From Salinisphaera sp052044135 (GTDB lineage: Bacteria > Pseudomonadota > Gammaproteobacteria > Nevskiales > Salinisphaeraceae), in contig NZ_JBQDYF010000002.1 of the NCBI RefSeq assembly GCF_052044135.1, forward strand, positions 62,001 to 126,000: DNA of 64,000 nucleotides, written 5' to 3'. The notes beneath the pieces are model-generated. The model saw nothing but the letters and a program-made list of their open reading frames with translations. It did no database searches and had not been told where the DNA came from. The stretch's first letter is position 1; the number at the start of each line of letters is the position of its first letter. Made by a program: the position numbers and the translations under genes. Of the stretch, positions 1 through 8,950 are shown piece after piece.

Positions 1-1413
1 GCCATGGGCTTCGGCGCAGTCGCGCACCACCGACAGGCCGATGCCGGTCCCCTTGACCGCGGACTTGCCGCCGGGCGTGCTGCTGCCGCGGACGAAGGCT
101 TCGAAGATACGTTCTCGTTCGGCTGTCGCCACGCCGGGCCCGTCATCCGATACATATAAATCCGTCCCCTCTGTCGGGCCGTGTTCGACCTCGATACGGA
201 TAGTGCCGCCCATCGGCGAAAATTTGACTGCATTCGCCAGCAGATTATCCACGATCAGGTGCAATCGATCCCGGTCGGCGCTGAGTACGATCGGTGACCG
301 CGGTCGCTCGACGCGCAGATCGCGTGCCTCGATGGCCAGCTTCTGGCGTTCGACCATGCGTTCGATCAGCGCCGTCAGATCGAATTCGGTGTACTCCAGG
401 CGCGCTCGCTGTTGTTGCCAGGTTGCCGAGTTGAGCAGATTGTCGATCAGAGCCGCCAGATCCTGGCTGTTGCTCTGCAGAATCGTCGCCACCTCGCGCT
501 GCGCCTCGCTCAAAACGCCGACCGAGCCGTCGGCGAGCAGTTCCGTGCCTTCGCGGATGCTGGCCAGCGGTGTCTTGAGTTCGTGCGACATGTGCCGGAT
601 GAACTGTTGTTTCTCCTCGTCGAGCGTGGCCAGGCGCTGGCGCATCCAGTCCAGGCGTTCACCCAGGCGATCGAGCTCGGCAGCCGGCGCGACGATCGAC
701 ACCGGGCGCGAGAAATCGCCCGTGCCCAGATGACCGACGGCATCCAGAATCTGGCGCAGCGGCCGCGCGATGACAAAGGTCAAAAATAACCCGAGCGCCA
801 TGGCCGCGGGAATCAGGGCAAACACGCAGACGAGCAGGAACAGGCGCGCATGGCGCGCCGTGCGCTGCAGATGATCGAGCTCCTGGTCGACGAACCGGGC
901 GCCCTGGTCGGCGATGGCATTGGTCGAATCGCGGATCGTGTTCAGCGTGCTGATGACCTGGTCGGTCTGCTTGTCGCCGGTGCCGAGTCGCCGGGCCAGG
1001 CCGGCCACCTGCTCGCGCAGCGCTGACAGGTTCCAGCTCGGCACCGTATCCAGATGCAGGCGGGCCAGGGACTTGAGTTCGCCCTCGAATGCCCGGGCCT
1101 GCGAGCGGAAGCGAGCGACCAGGTCGGCCTGGCCGAGTACGCGATACTGGCGGGCGCTGCGTTCCATGCTGATCAGCAGGCTGTTGAGGCGTTTGCTGTC
1201 GCGCGTGACGGCGACCCCCTGCATCACCAGCCGCTCGCTCTGGGCATTGAGCTGATTGACATAGACCACGCTGGCCACGATCGCGACCATCAGCGGCGTG
1301 GCCACGACGGCGAAGCTGGCCAGCACCAGGCCGTTGATCGAGCGCGGACGCAGCAGCACGCCGAGCAGCCGGCGGCGGGCCGAGGTCTCGTTGTGGGAAT
1401 CGCCTCTGGGCAT
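1..1413 (-). CDS. glrK: Sensor histidine kinase, GlrK/QseE-like (3' end outside window)
   Basis: Membrane histidine kinase of a two-component system. I translated it by hand from the ATG at 1413. An N-terminal transmembrane segment (about residues 19-45), a periplasmic helical region and a second membrane segment lead into a HAMP-like linker. The H box reads FIRHMSHELKTPLASIREG with phospho-acceptor His about residue 277. The N box (DNLLANAVKFSP) and G boxes (DDGPG, GTGIGLSVV) follow. The H-box wording resembles GlrK/QseE, whose partner GlrR is usually encoded downstream; that would lie left of position 1. The gene runs off the window edge before its stop, so only the last few codons are missing. 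The kinase call is firm; the GlrK subfamily is inference. Confidence 0.85.
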   Translation of the reverse strand, partial: MPRGDSHNETSARRRLLGVLLRPRSINGLVLASFAVVATPLMVAIVASVVYVNQLNAQSERLVMQGVAVTRDSKRLNSLLISMERSARQYRVLGQADLVARFRSQARAFEGELKSLARLHLDTVPSWNLSALREQVAGLARRLGTGDKQTDQVISTLNTIRDSTNAIADQGARFVDQELDHLQRTARHARLFLLVCVFALIPAAMALGLFLTFVIARPLRQILDAVGHLGTGDFSRPVSIVAPAAELDRLGERLDWMRQRLATLDEEKQQFIRHMSHELKTPLASIREGTELLADGSVGVLSEAQREVATILQSNSQDLAALIDNLLNSATWQQQRARLEYTEFDLTALIERMVERQKLAIEARDLRVERPRSPIVLSADRDRLHLIVDNLLANAVKFSPMGGTIRIEVEHGPTEGTDLYVSDDGPGVATAERERIFEAFVRGSSTPGGKSAVKGTGIGLSVVRDCAEAHG

Positions 1414-1507
1414 GCCGTCAGCATAACCGCTCGCCGCACCGCGCGCTTATTGCGCGGGGGGCCGTGCGCCCGCTATTTTGGCGGTTTGCCTGCCCGGATC
1501 CTGCTGC

Positions 1508-2872
1508 ATGACCGATACCCTTGCCGTACCTGCCGACTCCCGTGAACTGCCCGGCGCGGACGCGCTCCGCGAATCGCTGACTTCCATGCTCGACCGCGCG
1601 GCCGCGGCCGGCGCGGATGCCGCCGAGGCGAGTCTGTCGGCTTCGCGCAGCCTGTCGGTGTCGGTGCGCGATCGGCATCGCGAATCGCTGGAATATGAAG
1701 GCGATCGTACGGCGGCGGTGACGGTCTATCGCGGCCGCGCCAGCGGCAGCGCCTCGACCACCGACCTGACGCCGGCAGGCCTGGCCGCCGCCCTCGATCA
1801 GGCGCTGACCATCGCGCGTTTCACCGAGCCGGATGCGTATGCGGGCCTGGCCGATGCCGCTCTGATGGCGCGCGACTGGCCGGATCTGGGCCTGTACAAC
1901 CCCTGGGCGCTGACCCCGGCGGCCGCCCAGGACCAGGCGCTGGCCGTGGAGGCGGCCGCGCTCGCCACCGACCGGCGCATCGTCCAGACCGAAGGCGCGA
2001 CCGTGGCCACCCAGGATGCGATCAGCGCCTATGGCAACAGTCATGGCTTCATCGGCATCGAACGCGCCAGCCGGCATGCGGCGTCCTGTACGGCGATCGC
2101 CCGCGATGCGGCCGGCCGCATGCAGCGCGAGATCGCGTTCTCGCAGGCGCGCCGGGCCGAGCAGCTGTTCGCCCCGGCCGAGATCGGCCGGCTGGCTGCC
2201 GATCGCGCGCTGGCCCGCCTCGGTTCGCGCGCGGTGCCGACCCTGACGGCGCCGGTGCTGTTCACGCCGCGCGTCGCGCGCAGTCTGTGGGGCCATCTGT
2301 TCGGCGCGATCAGCGGCGGTACGCTGTATCGCAATGCCAGTTTCCTCAAGGACAGGCTCGACCAGCGTATCGCCGTGCCCGGATTGACGTTGCGCCAGGT
2401 CCCGCACCGCCGGCATGGACTCGCCAGCACCGGCTTCGACGATGACGGTGTGGCCACTGTCGAACGCGATCTGGTGGCCGAAGGTGTACTGCGCTCGTAT
2501 CTGTTGTCGGCTTACTCGGCGCGCCGGCTGGGGCTGGCGAGCACGGGCAACGCCGGCGGCATATTCAACATCGATGTCGCGCCGGGCGACGCCGATTTCG
2601 ATGCGTTGGTGGCGGGCATGGGCCGGGGCCTGGTCGTCACCGAGTTGATGGGACAGGGCGTGAACCTGGTCAACGGCGATTATTCCCGCGGTGCCGCCGG
2701 CTGGTGGGTGGAAAACGGGGCGTTGGCCTATCCGGTGGAGAACGCCACCGTCGCCGGCAATCTGGCCGATATGTACAACGGCATCGCCGCGCTCGGCAAT
2801 GATGTCGAATACCAGAGCGCGGTACGCACGCCCTCCGTGGTGATCGACCGGATGACGATTGCCGGGCAGTAG
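1508..2872 (+). CDS. pmbA: TldE/PmbA, TldD-TldE protease subunit
   Basis: Cytoplasmic subunit of the TldD/TldE metalloprotease, which processes peptides such as microcins and CcdA. About 454 residues, matching the family's usual length near 450. The N-terminal half has the family's alpha/beta domain (for example SVRDRHRESLEYEGDRT) and the C-terminal barrel carries the signature GVNLVNGDYSRGAAGWWVENG-type segment near residues 385-405. No HExxxH zinc motif is present, as expected for TldE rather than TldD. The ATG at 1508 was chosen over an in-frame ATG at 1478 because it gives the usual N-terminus; neither has a strong ribosome binding site. It converges on mgtE. tldD is not in this window. 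Confidence 0.9.
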   Translation: MTDTLAVPADSRELPGADALRESLTSMLDRAAAAGADAAEASLSASRSLSVSVRDRHRESLEYEGDRTAAVTVYRGRASGSASTTDLTPAGLAAALDQALTIARFTEPDAYAGLADAALMARDWPDLGLYNPWALTPAAAQDQALAVEAAALATDRRIVQTEGATVATQDAISAYGNSHGFIGIERASRHAASCTAIARDAAGRMQREIAFSQARRAEQLFAPAEIGRLAADRALARLGSRAVPTLTAPVLFTPRVARSLWGHLFGAISGGTLYRNASFLKDRLDQRIAVPGLTLRQVPHRRHGLASTGFDDDGVATVERDLVAEGVLRSYLLSAYSARRLGLASTGNAGGIFNIDVAPGDADFDALVAGMGRGLVVTELMGQGVNLVNGDYSRGAAGWWVENGALAYPVENATVAGNLADMYNGIAALGNDVEYQSAVRTPSVVIDRMTIAGQ

Positions 2873-2882
2873 ATGGCGTCAA

Positions 2883-2901
2883 TGCCGGCGGCCCGCCGGC
2901 A
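2883..2901. terminator. Palindromic hairpin between convergent pmbA and mgtE
   Basis: A perfect 8-bp inverted repeat (TGCCGGCG, 3-nt loop, CGCCGGCA) sits between the two facing stop codons. It could act as a terminator in both directions, but there is no T run on either side, so this is inferred from position and symmetry only. Confidence 0.4.
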
Positions 2902-2913
2902 CCGGGGCGGCGG

Positions 2914-4278
2914 TCAGTGCAGCAGGAACAGCGTGCCGAGACCGAGGAACGAGGCGAAGCCGATCACGTCGGTGAACGTGGTCAGCACCACCGAGCCGGC
3001 CAGGGCGGGGTCGATGCCCAGCTTCTTCAGGGCCAGCGGGATCGCCACGCCGGTGACGGCGGCGTTGAGATGATTGATGACCAGCGCTACTGCCATGATG
3101 ATCGCCAGGCCCAGGTTATCGAACCACACCAGGGCGACCCCGCCGACCACGATGCCCCAGAGCAGGCCGTTGATCAGCGCTACGGCCAACTCCTTGAGCA
3201 GCAGGGCCCGCGCGTTGGAAAAACCGATCTGGCCCAGCGACAGCCCGCGAATCATCAGGGTCAGTGTCTGCGAGCCGCCGATGCCGCCCATGCTGGCCAC
3301 GATCGGCATGAGGACGGCCAGGGCGACGATCTGGGACAGGGCGTCCGAGAACAGGCCCACCACCTCAGAGGCCAGAAACGCGGTCGCCAGGTTGGTGCCG
3401 AGCCACACCGCACGCCGGCGCGCGCTGCGCATGATCGGCGCGAACACGTCTTCTTCCTCGTCCAGGCCGGCCAGGCTCATGATGCTGTGCTCGGCTTCGT
3501 CGCGGATCACGTCGACCACGTCGTCGATGGTGATGCGCCCGAGCAGGCCGCCCTCGGCGTCGACCACCGGCGCCGAGATCAGGTCGAGATCCTGGAACCG
3601 TTTGGCGACCTGGGCGGCCGCCATGTCGACGGGCAGCGCGTCGATGTCGGTGTTCATCACCTCGGAGACATCGCGCTCGGGGTCGAGCGTGACCAGCTTG
3701 GCCAGCGACAGCATGCCGAGATAGCGACCATAGCGCGAGACCACGAACAACGACTCGGTATCGTCCGGCAGCCAGCTGCGCTGCTTGAGATAGCGCGAGA
3801 CCACATCGAGCGAGACATCCGGGCGCACCGTGACCGTGTCGTTGTTCATCAGGCCGCCGGCGGAATTCGGCGCATAGGCCATGACCACCTTGAGCCGCTC
3901 GCGATTCTGCGCGTCCATCGAGCGCAGCATTTCGCGCGTGACCTGTTCGGGCAGATCCTCGATCAGGTCGGCCAGATCGTCGATCGGCAGGCCTTCGGTA
4001 GCGGCCAGCAGGGTGGCGCTGTCGAGGCTGTCGATCAGCTCGGCGCGGACCTCGTCGTTGACGTGCAGCAGCGTCTCGCCGTGGTCCTCGTCGGGTACCA
4101 GTGCCCACACCACCTCGCGCTTGGCGCGTGGCACGGCTTCCAGCAGCAGCGCGATTTCGGCCGGAGACAACGAGGCCAGCATCGGTTTGAGCCGGCGCAT
4201 TCGCCCCGACTCAAGGGCGGCGTTGAGCGACGCCAGGCGTTGTTCGAGGATATCGGTCCGGACGGCGGGCTCGCTCAT
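2914..4278 (-). CDS. mgtE: MgtE-family magnesium transporter
   Basis: Inner-membrane Mg2+ channel/transporter gated by cytoplasmic Mg2+ binding. The 454-residue product has the standard order: an N-terminal superhelical MgtE_N domain (about 10-135), a CBS pair (about 140-265; for example APVVDAEGGLLGRITIDDVVDVI), a connecting helix, and five transmembrane helices at the C-terminus. The conserved pore segments MGGIGGSQTLTLMIRGLSLGQI-like (near residue 330) and DPALAGSVVLTTFTDVIGF (near 425-443, with the pore Asp) are intact. It stands alone, convergent with pmbA and about 300 bp downstream of the PTS operon's last gene on the same strand. No Mg2+ riboswitch could be recognised upstream. Confidence 0.95.
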   Translation of the reverse strand: MSEPAVRTDILEQRLASLNAALESGRMRRLKPMLASLSPAEIALLLEAVPRAKREVVWALVPDEDHGETLLHVNDEVRAELIDSLDSATLLAATEGLPIDDLADLIEDLPEQVTREMLRSMDAQNRERLKVVMAYAPNSAGGLMNNDTVTVRPDVSLDVVSRYLKQRSWLPDDTESLFVVSRYGRYLGMLSLAKLVTLDPERDVSEVMNTDIDALPVDMAAAQVAKRFQDLDLISAPVVDAEGGLLGRITIDDVVDVIRDEAEHSIMSLAGLDEEEDVFAPIMRSARRRAVWLGTNLATAFLASEVVGLFSDALSQIVALAVLMPIVASMGGIGGSQTLTLMIRGLSLGQIGFSNARALLLKELAVALINGLLWGIVVGGVALVWFDNLGLAIIMAVALVINHLNAAVTGVAIPLALKKLGIDPALAGSVVLTTFTDVIGFASFLGLGTLFLLH

Positions 4279-4577
4279 GTAACGGGCCTTGGCAGAGGGG
4301 CGGGAATGACGGCGGCGTGCCGTGTTTCGAGGCTGGCCTGCGCGGCGCGCGATCGCAACCCGGCCCGCTTACGGGCCGGTTCGCCCATGCTGCGCCACGC
4401 CGGCCCCCGGGCGGCCGGTCGACCGCGCGCGCGGCGTTTCGGATGGCCGCGCGGTAGGCTACGATACAGCAACAGCGGGCTGAACACCGTCGGGCACATC
4501 AGGGTTTCGCGCCGTGGATCGCGTTGCCTGTGCGGGCGTGACCGGACCGGCGGCCGGGGCGCCCTGTGACCGCGCGC
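4279..4577. other. Intergenic region between ptsI end and mgtE start
   Basis: About 300 bp without a supported gene. It should hold the mgtE promoter (leftward) and the end of the PTS operon transcript. A perfect 8-bp inverted repeat CCGGCCCG-CTTA-CGGGCCGG lies at 4360-4379 and may serve as a weak terminator for the leftward operon, but it lacks a T tract. Short ORFs here have no recognisable features. Confidence 0.4.
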
Positions 4578-6317
4578 TCAGGCGCTGTGTTCACGGGTCA
4601 GGCCGTCCAGGGCCTCGCGATAGGTGTTGGCGTCGGTCAGCGACAGGATTTCAGCCGTGCGCCGGCGCAGGCGCGCCACGTCGGCGCCCATCACCGCGCG
4701 CTTGACCTCCAGCACGCTGGCCGGATGCATGGAGAACTCGGTCAGGCCGAGTCCGAGCAGCAACGGCGTATAGCGCTTGTCGGAGGCCATCTCGCCGCAC
4801 ATGGACACGCTGATGCCGGCCGCGCGCCCGGCATCGATGGTCATGCGGATGAGATGGAGCACGGCCGGATGCAGCGGATCGTAGAGATAGTTGATCTCGT
4901 CGTCGATGCGATCGATGGCCAGTGTGTACTGGATCAGGTCGTTGGTGCCGAGCGAGAAGAAATCGCAATAGCGCGCCAGCGTCGGGGCGGCCAGGGCGGC
5001 GGCGGGCACCTCGATCATGGCGCCCACCGGCAGCTCGCGGTCGTAGGCGATGCCTTCCGCGGCGAGTTCGGCGGCGGCCTCGTCGATCAGATGGCGCGCC
5101 TGGCGCATCTCGCCGACGGTGGAGATCATCGGCAGCATGATGCGCATCTCGCCCTCGGCCGAGGCCCGCAGCAGGGCCCGCAGCTGGGTGCGGAACAGGG
5201 CGGTCTCCTTCAGGCACAGGCGGATCGCGCGCAGTCCCAGCGCCGGATTGGGCGAGACCTTGTCCGGTCGTCCGAGGCTCTTGTCGGCGCCGGCATCCAG
5301 CGTGCGGATGGTGACCGGGCCGTCAATGGAGGCCACGACCTGACGATAGACCTCGAACTGTTCGTCCTCGCTGGGCGAGTCCTCGCGGTTCATGAATAGA
5401 AACTCGGTGCGATACAGGCCGACGCCCTCGGCGCCGACCTTGCAGGCCTCGATCGCGTCGCCCGGCAGTTCCACGTTGGCGAGCATGGTGGCGCGCACGC
5501 CGTCGGCGGAGACCGCGGCCTCGTCGCGCAGCACGGTCAGCATGCGTTGATAGCGGGCGTCGCGCTGCTGGCGATGGCGATAGAAATCGAGCGCCGCTTC
5601 GTCCGGCCCGGCGAGCAGGTGGCCGGCTTCGCCATCGACGACCACGGTTTCGTCGTCACCGAGAATACGGCGCGCACCAACCGCGCCCATCAACGCCGGG
5701 ATGCGCAGGCTGCGGGCAAGGATCGCGCTGTGCGACAGTGGCCCGCCGTGTTCGGTGACGAACGCCGCCACGCCCTGCTGGTGCAACAGGATGATGTCGG
5801 CCGGGGTGAGTTCATCGGCCACGATCACCGGCGGTTCGCCGGTGTCGTCGGCGCTGCCGCCGCCGATCGGGTGTTCCTGTTTCAGCAGCACCCGCTGCAG
5901 GCGCGCGGTGACGTGCGCGATATCGTCGCGGCGTGTGCGCAGATAGCTGTCGTCCATCTGCTCGAACACGTCGATCAGTTCCTCGGCCTGGAGCTTGAGC
6001 GCCCATTCGGCGTTCACGCGGTCGTCGCGAATGCGGGTGGTGACGGTATCGATCAGCGCGGCATCGTCCATCATCAGCAGATGGGTTTCGATGAACGCGC
6101 CGATCTCCGAGGGGGCATTGGCCGGGATCTGCTCGCGCACGGCGGCCAGCTGCTCGCGCGCTTCACGGGCGGCGGCGTGAAAGCGCGCGCTCTCGTCGTC
6201 GACCGCTTCGGCGGCGATGTGATATTCGGGGATGTCCAGATCGGTGCCGTGCATGCGATGCACGGGCCCGATCGCGACACCGCGCGAGGCGCCGATGGCC
6301 GACAGCCACAGGCTCAT
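4578..6317 (-). CDS. ptsI: Phosphoenolpyruvate-protein phosphotransferase (PTS enzyme I)
   Basis: Enzyme I takes phosphate from PEP and passes it to HPr in the cytoplasm. From ATG 6317 (MSLWLSAIGASRG) it is 579 residues, close to classical PtsI and too short to include the GAF domain of PtsP. The phosphorylated histidine is His196 in GGPLSHSAILAR. The C-terminal PEP-binding barrel shows DFFSLGTNDLIQYTLAIDR and MCGEMASDKRYTPLLLGLG. An upstream in-frame ATG at 6383 was rejected because it runs into the HPr gene and adds no conserved residues. It is the last gene of the operon, 37 bp after HPr. No sugar permease is nearby, so a regulatory phosphorelay is likely. Confidence 0.93.
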   Translation of the reverse strand: MSLWLSAIGASRGVAIGPVHRMHGTDLDIPEYHIAAEAVDDESARFHAAAREAREQLAAVREQIPANAPSEIGAFIETHLLMMDDAALIDTVTTRIRDDRVNAEWALKLQAEELIDVFEQMDDSYLRTRRDDIAHVTARLQRVLLKQEHPIGGGSADDTGEPPVIVADELTPADIILLHQQGVAAFVTEHGGPLSHSAILARSLRIPALMGAVGARRILGDDETVVVDGEAGHLLAGPDEAALDFYRHRQQRDARYQRMLTVLRDEAAVSADGVRATMLANVELPGDAIEACKVGAEGVGLYRTEFLFMNREDSPSEDEQFEVYRQVVASIDGPVTIRTLDAGADKSLGRPDKVSPNPALGLRAIRLCLKETALFRTQLRALLRASAEGEMRIMLPMISTVGEMRQARHLIDEAAAELAAEGIAYDRELPVGAMIEVPAAALAAPTLARYCDFFSLGTNDLIQYTLAIDRIDDEINYLYDPLHPAVLHLIRMTIDAGRAAGISVSMCGEMASDKRYTPLLLGLGLTEFSMHPASVLEVKRAVMGADVARLRRRTAEILSLTDANTYREALDGLTREHSA

Positions 6318-6354
6318 CGGCGGCGGGCTCCGGCCGGGTTGGTGGCAGGCGCGG

Positions 6355-6624
6355 TCACTGGCTCTCGCCGAAGCGATCGGCAACCAGTGCGTCGAGTGCG
6401 TCGAGCGCCTCCGAAGCGTCGTCGCCCTCGGCCTGGACGTGGATCGTGCTGCCGCGGGCCGCGGCCAGCATCATTACGCCCATGATGGACTTGCCCGAGA
6501 CTTCGCGGCCGTCCTTGGTCACCGTAATGCGGGCATCGAACTGCGAGGCGACCGTGACGAATCGGCTGGCCGCGCGTGCGTGCAGGCCCAGCTTGTTGAC
6601 GATCGGCAGGTCGCGAGTTGGCAT
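6355..6624 (-). CDS. ptsH: HPr phosphocarrier protein
   Basis: Small PTS phosphocarrier, 89 residues. The histidine accepting phosphate from enzyme I is His15 in LGLHARAAS, and the regulatory serine is Ser46 in GKSIMGVMML, the target of HPr kinase/phosphorylase, which is encoded in the same operon. The start ATG at 6624 lies inside a longer open frame that extends into the upstream EIIA gene; only the C-terminal 89 codons show homology, so the long frame is not the gene. It lies between the EIIA and enzyme I genes. Could also be named NPr (ptsO), given the rpoN neighbourhood. Confidence 0.93.
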   Translation of the reverse strand: MPTRDLPIVNKLGLHARAASRFVTVASQFDARITVTKDGREVSGKSIMGVMMLAAARGSTIHVQAEGDDASEALDALDALVADRFGESQ

Positions 6625-6656
6625 GGCACGGCTCTTGTTGTGGTGGTCGATACAGG

Positions 6657-7064
6657 CTACGGCGCGCGTGTGGCGCCGCGTCGGCCGGCGGTCGCGGCCG
6701 AGTCGGCCAGTTCGGCCAGCTCCATTTCCGGATAATTGTAGACGCGAACCAGCATGGGCAGGTTCAGGCCGGTCACCGTCGCGATACGGTCGCGGTTCTC
6801 GGTGGCGGCGTGTGCCAGCTGGTAGGGCGTCGCCCCCAGTGCGTCGATGAGTAGCAGCACGCCGGCGCCGCTGTCCAGTGTCGCGACGGCACGGGCGATG
6901 CGCGCGCGGGCGGCGTCGGTGTTTTCGTCCGCCGCGATGCCGATGGCGTGCGTGGCCAGAGACGGCGTGCCGACGATGTGCGTGGCCGCCGCCTGGAGCG
7001 CCGCGGGCAGTGCCCCGTGGCCGATCAGCAATACCCCGACGCGCGTTGTCGTTGCCGCGCTCAT
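6657..7064 (-). CDS. PTS EIIA component, mannose/fructose-sorbose family
   Basis: Stand-alone cytoplasmic EIIA-Man-type domain of 135 residues. The N-terminal motif VGVLLIGHGALP holds the phosphorylatable histidine, and LLLIDALGATPYQLA matches the second conserved segment of the fold. EIIB, EIIC and EIID partners are absent here, as in many proteobacteria where this protein is an output or sink of the regulatory PTS rather than part of a transporter. Its ATG overlaps the rapZ stop (TGATG-type), indicating coupled translation. The last dozen residues are low-complexity Ala/Arg. Confidence 0.88.
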   Translation of the reverse strand: MSAATTTRVGVLLIGHGALPAALQAAATHIVGTPSLATHAIGIAADENTDAARARIARAVATLDSGAGVLLLIDALGATPYQLAHAATENRDRIATVTGLNLPMLVRVYNYPEMELAELADSAATAGRRGATRAP

Positions 7065-7921
7065 CAGTGCAGTTCGTTGTGGCGAACCAGCACGTTGGCG
7101 TACTCACGCCGCAAGTGTTCGCCGATCTGCTCGGCCAGATAGACCGAGCGGTGCTTGCCGCCGGTACAGCCGATCGCCACGGTGATGTAGGTGCGATCCT
7201 CGCGCGCGAAGTCGGGCAGCCAGCGGGCGAAAAACCGCAGGATGTCGTCGCGCATTTCGTGTGTGGCCGGCTGGGCGGCCAGATGTGCGGCGACCGCCGC
7301 GTCCTGGCCGGTGAGCGCGCGCAGTTCGGGCACCCAGTGCGGGTTGGGCAGGCAGCGCACGTCGAACACGAAGTCCACCGCCGGCGGCAGCCCGTATTTG
7401 AAGCCGAACGACTGCACCAGGATCGATAATTCGCCCGAGGCGGCGCTTTCCACCCGATTGCGGATGATGTCGCGCAACTGATGGATGTTGAGCCGGCTGG
7501 TATCGATCGAGATATCGGCCTTGGCCGCGATCGGTTGGGTCAGTTCCACATCCAGCGCGACGGCGTCGATCAGGGAACGCTGCTCGCTGGACAACGGATG
7601 CCGGCGGCGCGTCTCGGAATAGCGCCGCAGGATAGTGTCTTCGTCGGCATAGAGATAGATGATCTCGATATCGAGATCGGCGCTGCGCAGATCATCCACG
7701 CGCTCGCCGAACTCGGCGATTTCATTCTTGCGCGCGCGTGCATCGACCCCCACCGCCAGTCGATCGAAGTCCAGCCCCTGACGGCGCAGGGTGGCGGCCG
7801 AGACCTCGTGCAACAGCCCCAGCGGCAGGTTATCGATGCAGTAGTAGCCCAGATCCTCGAGCATGTTCAGCGCCACCGATTTACCGGCGCCGGCCAGTCC
7901 GCTGACCACGATCAGTCGCAT
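7064..7921 (-). CDS. rapZ: RNase adapter protein RapZ
   Basis: Nucleotide-binding adapter that in E. coli guides RNase E to the GlmZ small RNA and so tunes glucosamine-6-phosphate synthase. At 285 residues it has the normal length. The P-loop GLAGAGKS is at residues 8-15, followed by the family signature LGYYCIDNLP, and the C-terminal RNA-binding domain includes IGCTGGKHRSVYLAEQI. The ATG overlaps the end of hprK by about 10 bp. The position behind ptsN matches E. coli, but here hprK is inserted between ptsN and rapZ, as in many proteobacteria with HPr kinase. Confidence 0.95.
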   Translation of the reverse strand: MRLIVVSGLAGAGKSVALNMLEDLGYYCIDNLPLGLLHEVSAATLRRQGLDFDRLAVGVDARARKNEIAEFGERVDDLRSADLDIEIIYLYADEDTILRRYSETRRRHPLSSEQRSLIDAVALDVELTQPIAAKADISIDTSRLNIHQLRDIIRNRVESAASGELSILVQSFGFKYGLPPAVDFVFDVRCLPNPHWVPELRALTGQDAAVAAHLAAQPATHEMRDDILRFFARWLPDFAREDRTYITVAIGCTGGKHRSVYLAEQIGEHLRREYANVLVRHNELH

Positions 7922-8910
7922 GAACTCACTCCTGTGGGGTCCGCCCCGATCACCTGTGCCTGGCGCGCGGCGAATTGTTCGTCGCTGTACTGGCCCTGCA
8001 TGCGCAGCAGGTGATCGCGCGCGGCGGCTTCGACCAATACCGATAGATTATGCCCGACGGCCACCGGCAGTGTGATCTCCGGAATCGATGTGTCCAGGAT
8101 CTCGCGGGTCGCGCGGGCGCCAGTGAGGCGGTCGGGCGGGGCCGTATCGCCGGTGTCGCCGCGCACCAGGCGGATGATCAGACCGAGCTGCTTGCGCCGC
8201 TTGATCGCCGCCTCGCCGAACATCGCGCGGATGTTGAGGATGCCGAGCCCGCGCACTTCGAGAAAATCCTGCAGCAGCGGCGGGCAGCCGCCGTTGAGAT
8301 CGTCCGGTCCGAGCAGGACGAATTCGGGCGCGTCGTCGGCGACCAGGCGATGGCCGCGGTTGATCAGCTCGAGCGCGAGTTCCGATTTGCCGACGCCGGG
8401 ATCGCCGACCACCAGCAGGCCGATCGACAGCACCTCGAGAAAGACGCCGTGCAGGGTGATCTGGCGGGCCAGCGTCTCGCCGAGGAAATGCCGCAGCCGA
8501 TACGCCACCCGGTGGCCGCTGGCCCGGGTGGTGAACACCGCGATGTCGGCTGCGCGCAGCGCCGTGCGCAGATAATCCGGCAGGTGCTGGCCGTCGGCGA
8601 CCACCACCAGGCGCGTCGCGCCCTGGGTCAGTTGGGCGCGCAGATGCGCGGCGAGCGCGTCGGACAGTCGACCCAGATAGGCGATCTCCGGCTGCCCGAC
8701 GATCTGCACCTGCGGCGGATGGATGAAGTTGAGATAGCCGACCGTGGGTACGCGCCAGCCGTCGTGCCGGGTGGCACCGAGGGTGCCGGCCGCGCCGATG
8801 TGCGGCTCCGCCCAGTGCAGTTCGAGCGAATCGGCGAGGCGTTCGTAGAGTGTTTCGATGGCGACCCGGCGGTCGGCGTCCTCGCCGGCCTCGACGCGAA
8901 GATTGTCCAT
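7912..8910 (-). CDS. hprK: HPr kinase/phosphorylase
   Basis: Bifunctional enzyme that phosphorylates or dephosphorylates the regulatory serine of HPr. The product is 332 residues from ATG 8910 (MDNLRVEAG). The N-terminal HprK_N domain is followed by the catalytic domain with Walker A GDPGVGKSELALELI and the family signature EVRGLGILNIRAMFGEAAI. A longer frame reaches 9234 but only reads the ptsN gene out of frame, so it is not a PtsN-HprK fusion. HprK with HPr and EI in one operon but no permease suggests control of carbon or nitrogen metabolism or of the envelope genes upstream; the target is unknown. Confidence 0.94.
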   Translation of the reverse strand: MDNLRVEAGEDADRRVAIETLYERLADSLELHWAEPHIGAAGTLGATRHDGWRVPTVGYLNFIHPPQVQIVGQPEIAYLGRLSDALAAHLRAQLTQGATRLVVVADGQHLPDYLRTALRAADIAVFTTRASGHRVAYRLRHFLGETLARQITLHGVFLEVLSIGLLVVGDPGVGKSELALELINRGHRLVADDAPEFVLLGPDDLNGGCPPLLQDFLEVRGLGILNIRAMFGEAAIKRRKQLGLIIRLVRGDTGDTAPPDRLTGARATREILDTSIPEITLPVAVGHNLSVLVEAAARDHLLRMQGQYSDEQFAARQAQVIGADPTGVSSCD

Positions 8911-8950
8911 AGGCGGGCGGTGCGTGGTCGCGGTGGCGCTTGAATAAAAA

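Noticed and set aside
2917..4569. 550-codon frame on the plus strand opposite mgtE
   Set aside because: Antisense shadow of mgtE with Gln/His/Arg/Asp-rich low-complexity sequence; mgtE has all family motifs on the other strand.
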